Positions 5,334 through 7,510 of a stretch of 7,510 bases of DNA are shown one piece after another. The translations under genes and the position numbers were made by a program. The stretch is from Candidatus Jorgensenbacteria bacterium (lineage in GTDB: Bacteria; Patescibacteriota; Minisyncoccia; UBA6257; GWB1-50-10). The notes under the pieces were generated by a model that saw only the letters and a program-made list of their open reading frames with translations, did no database searches and was not told the origin of the DNA. The first letter of the stretch is position 1; every line of letters begins with the position of its first letter. The stretch lies in the NCBI GenBank assembly GCA_016234345.1, contig JACRFG010000011.1, forward strand, positions 1 to 7,510, read 5' to 3'.

Positions 5334-6464
5334 ATGAAAATTTTGTTAGTAGAACCAAAATTTCCGATACCACCGAAAAGCAAAAATCATCGTGATTTTT
5401 TGCCAGTTGGTCTTCTTAAGCTGGCAAGTTATCATAGAGAAAAAGGCGATGAAATTAAATTAGTAAGAGGCAACCAACATCTTTCGGATTTTATTCCTAG
5501 TCAAGTTAAGATAACCTCTCTTTTTACTTATTGGTCGAATTATGTATGGGACAGCGTTAATTTTTATAAAGAGATTTATCCGAACGCCAAGGTGATCGTT
5601 GGCGGAATATATGCCTCATTAATGCCCGAACACTGCAAGCAGTCCGGGTGCGATGAGGTGTTTGTTGGTGTTGATAGCAGGGCAGAAAAATTTAAACCAG
5701 CGTATGATCTTGTAGAAGTCGATTACCAAATTGTGCATACAAGCAGAGGCTGTATGCGGAAATGTAAATTTTGCGGAACATGGAGAATAGAACCAGAATT
5801 TATATCAAAGAAAAGTATTAAAGATGAGGTTTGTAGCAACAGAGTTATTTTCTACGATAATAACCTTCTGGCAAATCCGTATATTAAGGAGATACTGGAA
5901 GAATTAAGGAATGCGAAGCATAACGGCAGGGTTGTGTATTCTGAGAGCCAGTGTGGGATAGACGGAAGACTGCTTACCCCTGAAGTGGCTAAATTGCTCA
6001 AACAGGCAAGATTCTTAAATCCTAGAATCGCGTGGGATCATGGCTATAAGCAACGCATAGTGATAAAAAAACAGATTGATATGCTTGTCGAGGCAGGATA
6101 TCCCTCAAAAGATATCTATGTTTTTATGATCTACAATTTTGAACCGGATTATTACGAAATGCTTAAAAAATTGAAACAATGTAAAAAATGGGGAGTACAG
6201 ATCGCAGATTGTAGATATAGGCCATTAAATCAAACATATGATAATTATAACCCTCGTAAGAAGCAAACAAATAAGGAATATTATATTCATTCCAAATGGA
6301 CGGATAAACAGATTAAGCTTTTTAGAAAAAAGGTTAGACAGCAGAATATTATGATTAGGCATGGATTTGATTTTTACAGCAGAGATTTAGAAAAATGGGG
6401 AGCCCGTAGAAGAGAGGAAAAACTTCTATCTAATGAAATGATGACTGCAGATTTGCCATTGTAA
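5334..6464 (+). CDS. Radical SAM enzyme with degenerate B12-binding-like N-terminus
   Basis: This is a 376-aa protein. Residues 1-115 look like the Rossmann domain of B12-dependent radical SAM proteins: MKILLVEP at the start, LPVGLLKLASYHREKGDEI (23-41) and VIVGGIYASLMPEH (87-100). The cobalamin-ligating DxHxxG is missing, so B12 may be held without that histidine or not at all. The cluster motif follows as GCMRKCKFCGTW, with C140, C144 and C147 ligating the 4Fe-4S cluster. The rest follows the usual radical SAM barrel, with ESQCGIDGRLLT near 205, IYVFMIYNFEPD near 261 and CRYRPLNQTYDNY near 303. The C-terminus is basic (KKVRQQN, ARRREEK), which could suit nucleic acid or a protein partner. 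The reaction is unknown. AAGGAA (5325-5330) precedes the ATG, and gaps to both neighbours are 12 bases. Family is firm, substrate open. Confidence 0.88.
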   Translation: MKILLVEPKFPIPPKSKNHRDFLPVGLLKLASYHREKGDEIKLVRGNQHLSDFIPSQVKITSLFTYWSNYVWDSVNFYKEIYPNAKVIVGGIYASLMPEHCKQSGCDEVFVGVDSRAEKFKPAYDLVEVDYQIVHTSRGCMRKCKFCGTWRIEPEFISKKSIKDEVCSNRVIFYDNNLLANPYIKEILEELRNAKHNGRVVYSESQCGIDGRLLTPEVAKLLKQARFLNPRIAWDHGYKQRIVIKKQIDMLVEAGYPSKDIYVFMIYNFEPDYYEMLKKLKQCKKWGVQIADCRYRPLNQTYDNYNPRKKQTNKEYYIHSKWTDKQIKLFRKKVRQQNIMIRHGFDFYSRDLEKWGARRREEKLLSNEMMTADLPL

Positions 6465-6476
6465 TAAGGATATGAC

Positions 6477-7510
6477 ATGAGACTCACGGATAACGAAATC
6501 AGAGATATTACAAAATTCTTAGAAGCGGGCAAGCCGTTACCTGATATGTATCGCTTTTTACTTTTTGAGGAAAAGCGTGAAGTTGAGCTTGTATGGAACG
6601 GTAAGACCAGCGAGGTTTGCAATGTGGCCTTGCCATTTCAGATTATCGAGCAAGTTGATGAACCCCGGAAAGAGAAAACGAAGGATCAGTGGTTCGGGAC
6701 GCTTTTTGATATGCGCGGACGACAGAAATCAGGCTGTGCAAATAAACTTATTTGGGGTGATAACAAGCTGATTTTTAGTAGTCTCAAGAACGGTCCTTTA
6801 CGAGAAGAGATTGAAAAAGAAGGCGGCATTAAGCTCATTTACATCGATCCGCCTTTTGATGTTGGTGCTGACTTTTCAATGAGCATCGAGATTGGTGATG
6901 AACAGTTTACCAAAGCGCCATCGGTATTGGAGGAGCTCGCATATAGGGATACGTGGGGTAAGGGAGCCGATAGTTTTATTGCCATGATTTATGAACGACT
7001 TTCATTAATGCGGGATCTATTAGCGCAAGATGGAAGTATATATGTGCACTGCGATTGGCGGCTTAGCGGCTATATGAAAACAATTCTGGAAGAGATATTC
7101 GGAAAAGATAATTTCAGAAATGAGATTATTTGGCAAGGAGCCATAGGTGATACTTCGGCAAAAAACAAAAAGTTTATTAAGTCGCACGATAGTATTATGT
7201 TTTTTGGCAAGACGGTGACTAATTTTATTTGGAATGATGTATTTCAAGAATATGGTGAGGCGAGTGAAAAGCTGTACCGTTATTCTGATCAAAAAGGGCG
7301 ATATAGGCTCGCTCCTATTGATAACCCGGGAGGGAAAGGATATATTTATGATTTAGGTTTTGGCGAAGTTGTTCCTAAAAATGGTTATAGGATGCCAAAA
7401 GAAACAGCATTAGAGTGGTTAAAAGAAGGAATACTGATTGTTGAAAAAGGAAAAGTTGCTGGTAAAAAGTTGTATATGAATGAAGTGGTTCGTTGCCGCG
7501 ACGTTTGGAC
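6477..7510 (+). CDS. Type III Mod-like (beta-class) DNA methyltransferase, 3' end missing
   Basis: The frame stays open from the ATG at 6477 to the window edge (344 codons). Residues 1-80 are an N-terminal extension with YRFLLFEEKREVELVW. Then come NKLIWGDNKLIFSSL (89-103) and the catalytic IYIDPPFDVG (121-130), with DPPF as motif IV. RLSLMRDLLAQDGSIYVHCD (about 176-195) and a DNFRNEIIWQ stretch with KSHDSIMFF follow. This order, motif IV first with motif I expected further on, is that of beta-class adenine-N6 methyltransferases such as type III Mod and many stand-alone enzymes. The likely product is N6-methyladenine in DNA, but cytosine-N4 is not excluded. AAGGA (6466-6470) gives the start; the nearby ATG at 6472 stops after two codons. 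A Res-type helicase-nuclease might follow outside the window. Confidence 0.9.
   Translation, partial: MRLTDNEIRDITKFLEAGKPLPDMYRFLLFEEKREVELVWNGKTSEVCNVALPFQIIEQVDEPRKEKTKDQWFGTLFDMRGRQKSGCANKLIWGDNKLIFSSLKNGPLREEIEKEGGIKLIYIDPPFDVGADFSMSIEIGDEQFTKAPSVLEELAYRDTWGKGADSFIAMIYERLSLMRDLLAQDGSIYVHCDWRLSGYMKTILEEIFGKDNFRNEIIWQGAIGDTSAKNKKFIKSHDSIMFFGKTVTNFIWNDVFQEYGEASEKLYRYSDQKGRYRLAPIDNPGGKGYIYDLGFGEVVPKNGYRMPKETALEWLKEGILIVEKGKVAGKKLYMNEVVRCRDVW

Noticed and set aside
6472..6480. ATG at 6472 as start of the DNA methyltransferase
   Set aside because: It reads ATG ACA TGA and stops at once; the ATG at 6477 is in the long frame and well spaced from AAGGA.
6565..6771. 68-codon plus-strand open frame within the methylase start
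   Set aside because: It is in another frame of the methyltransferase gene, whose own frame holds the clear DPPF motif region.
1..7510. CRISPR array, tRNA, rRNA or insertion sequence
   Set aside because: I saw no regularly spaced repeats, no cloverleaf-like T-loop motif and no transposase motif on either strand by eye; a covariance-model scan was not possible.

Overview
The window reads as bacterial DNA. Genes are tightly packed on the + strand, with AGGAGG-type ribosome binding sites and UGA used as an ordinary stop codon. No rRNA, tRNA, CRISPR array or recognisable transposase is visible, so I cannot assign a taxon. The organism could be an uncultured bacterium, or the DNA could belong to a phage or integrative element of one. 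The small membrane and hypothetical proteins on the left, and the excisionase-type HTH in the middle, favour mobile or accessory DNA.

Left block (1-2603). A radical SAM/SPASM enzyme, cut by the window edge, is followed by five small genes. Two encode proteins with one predicted membrane helix each, of the kind often seen in phage lysis or tail-end regions. One encodes a short protein of unknown function, one a basic protein with a Rho-N/SAP-like helical segment, and one a compact soluble protein with a TDWHIGG motif. The block ends in a strong intrinsic terminator at 2571-2603. It is visibly richer in G+C than what follows: hand counts give 32/60 at 1-60 and 40/60 at 2341-2400.

Right block (2604-7510, continuing past the edge). 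A new promoter with an extended -10 sits inside inverted and tandem repeats that look like an operator. It drives a co-directional, tightly spaced cluster. The genes are a 60-aa excisionase/MerR-type HTH protein, a 514-aa GHKL (Hsp90/MutL/MORC-like) ATPase, a 293-aa Rossmann-fold protein resembling a SAM-dependent methyltransferase, a 376-aa radical SAM enzyme with a degenerate B12-binding-like N-terminus, and the first 344 codons of a beta-class (type III Mod-like) DNA methyltransferase. The middle genes are A+T-rich (16/60 G+C at both 3061-3120 and 4681-4740).

Taken together, the right block looks like a restriction-modification-like or DNA-modification defence locus. It combines a DNA methyltransferase, a GHKL ATPase, a second methyltransferase-like protein and a radical SAM enzyme under a small DNA-binding regulator. 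I do not recognise this exact combination as a named system, so it is the main candidate for something undescribed. Any nuclease or helicase partner would lie beyond position 7510.
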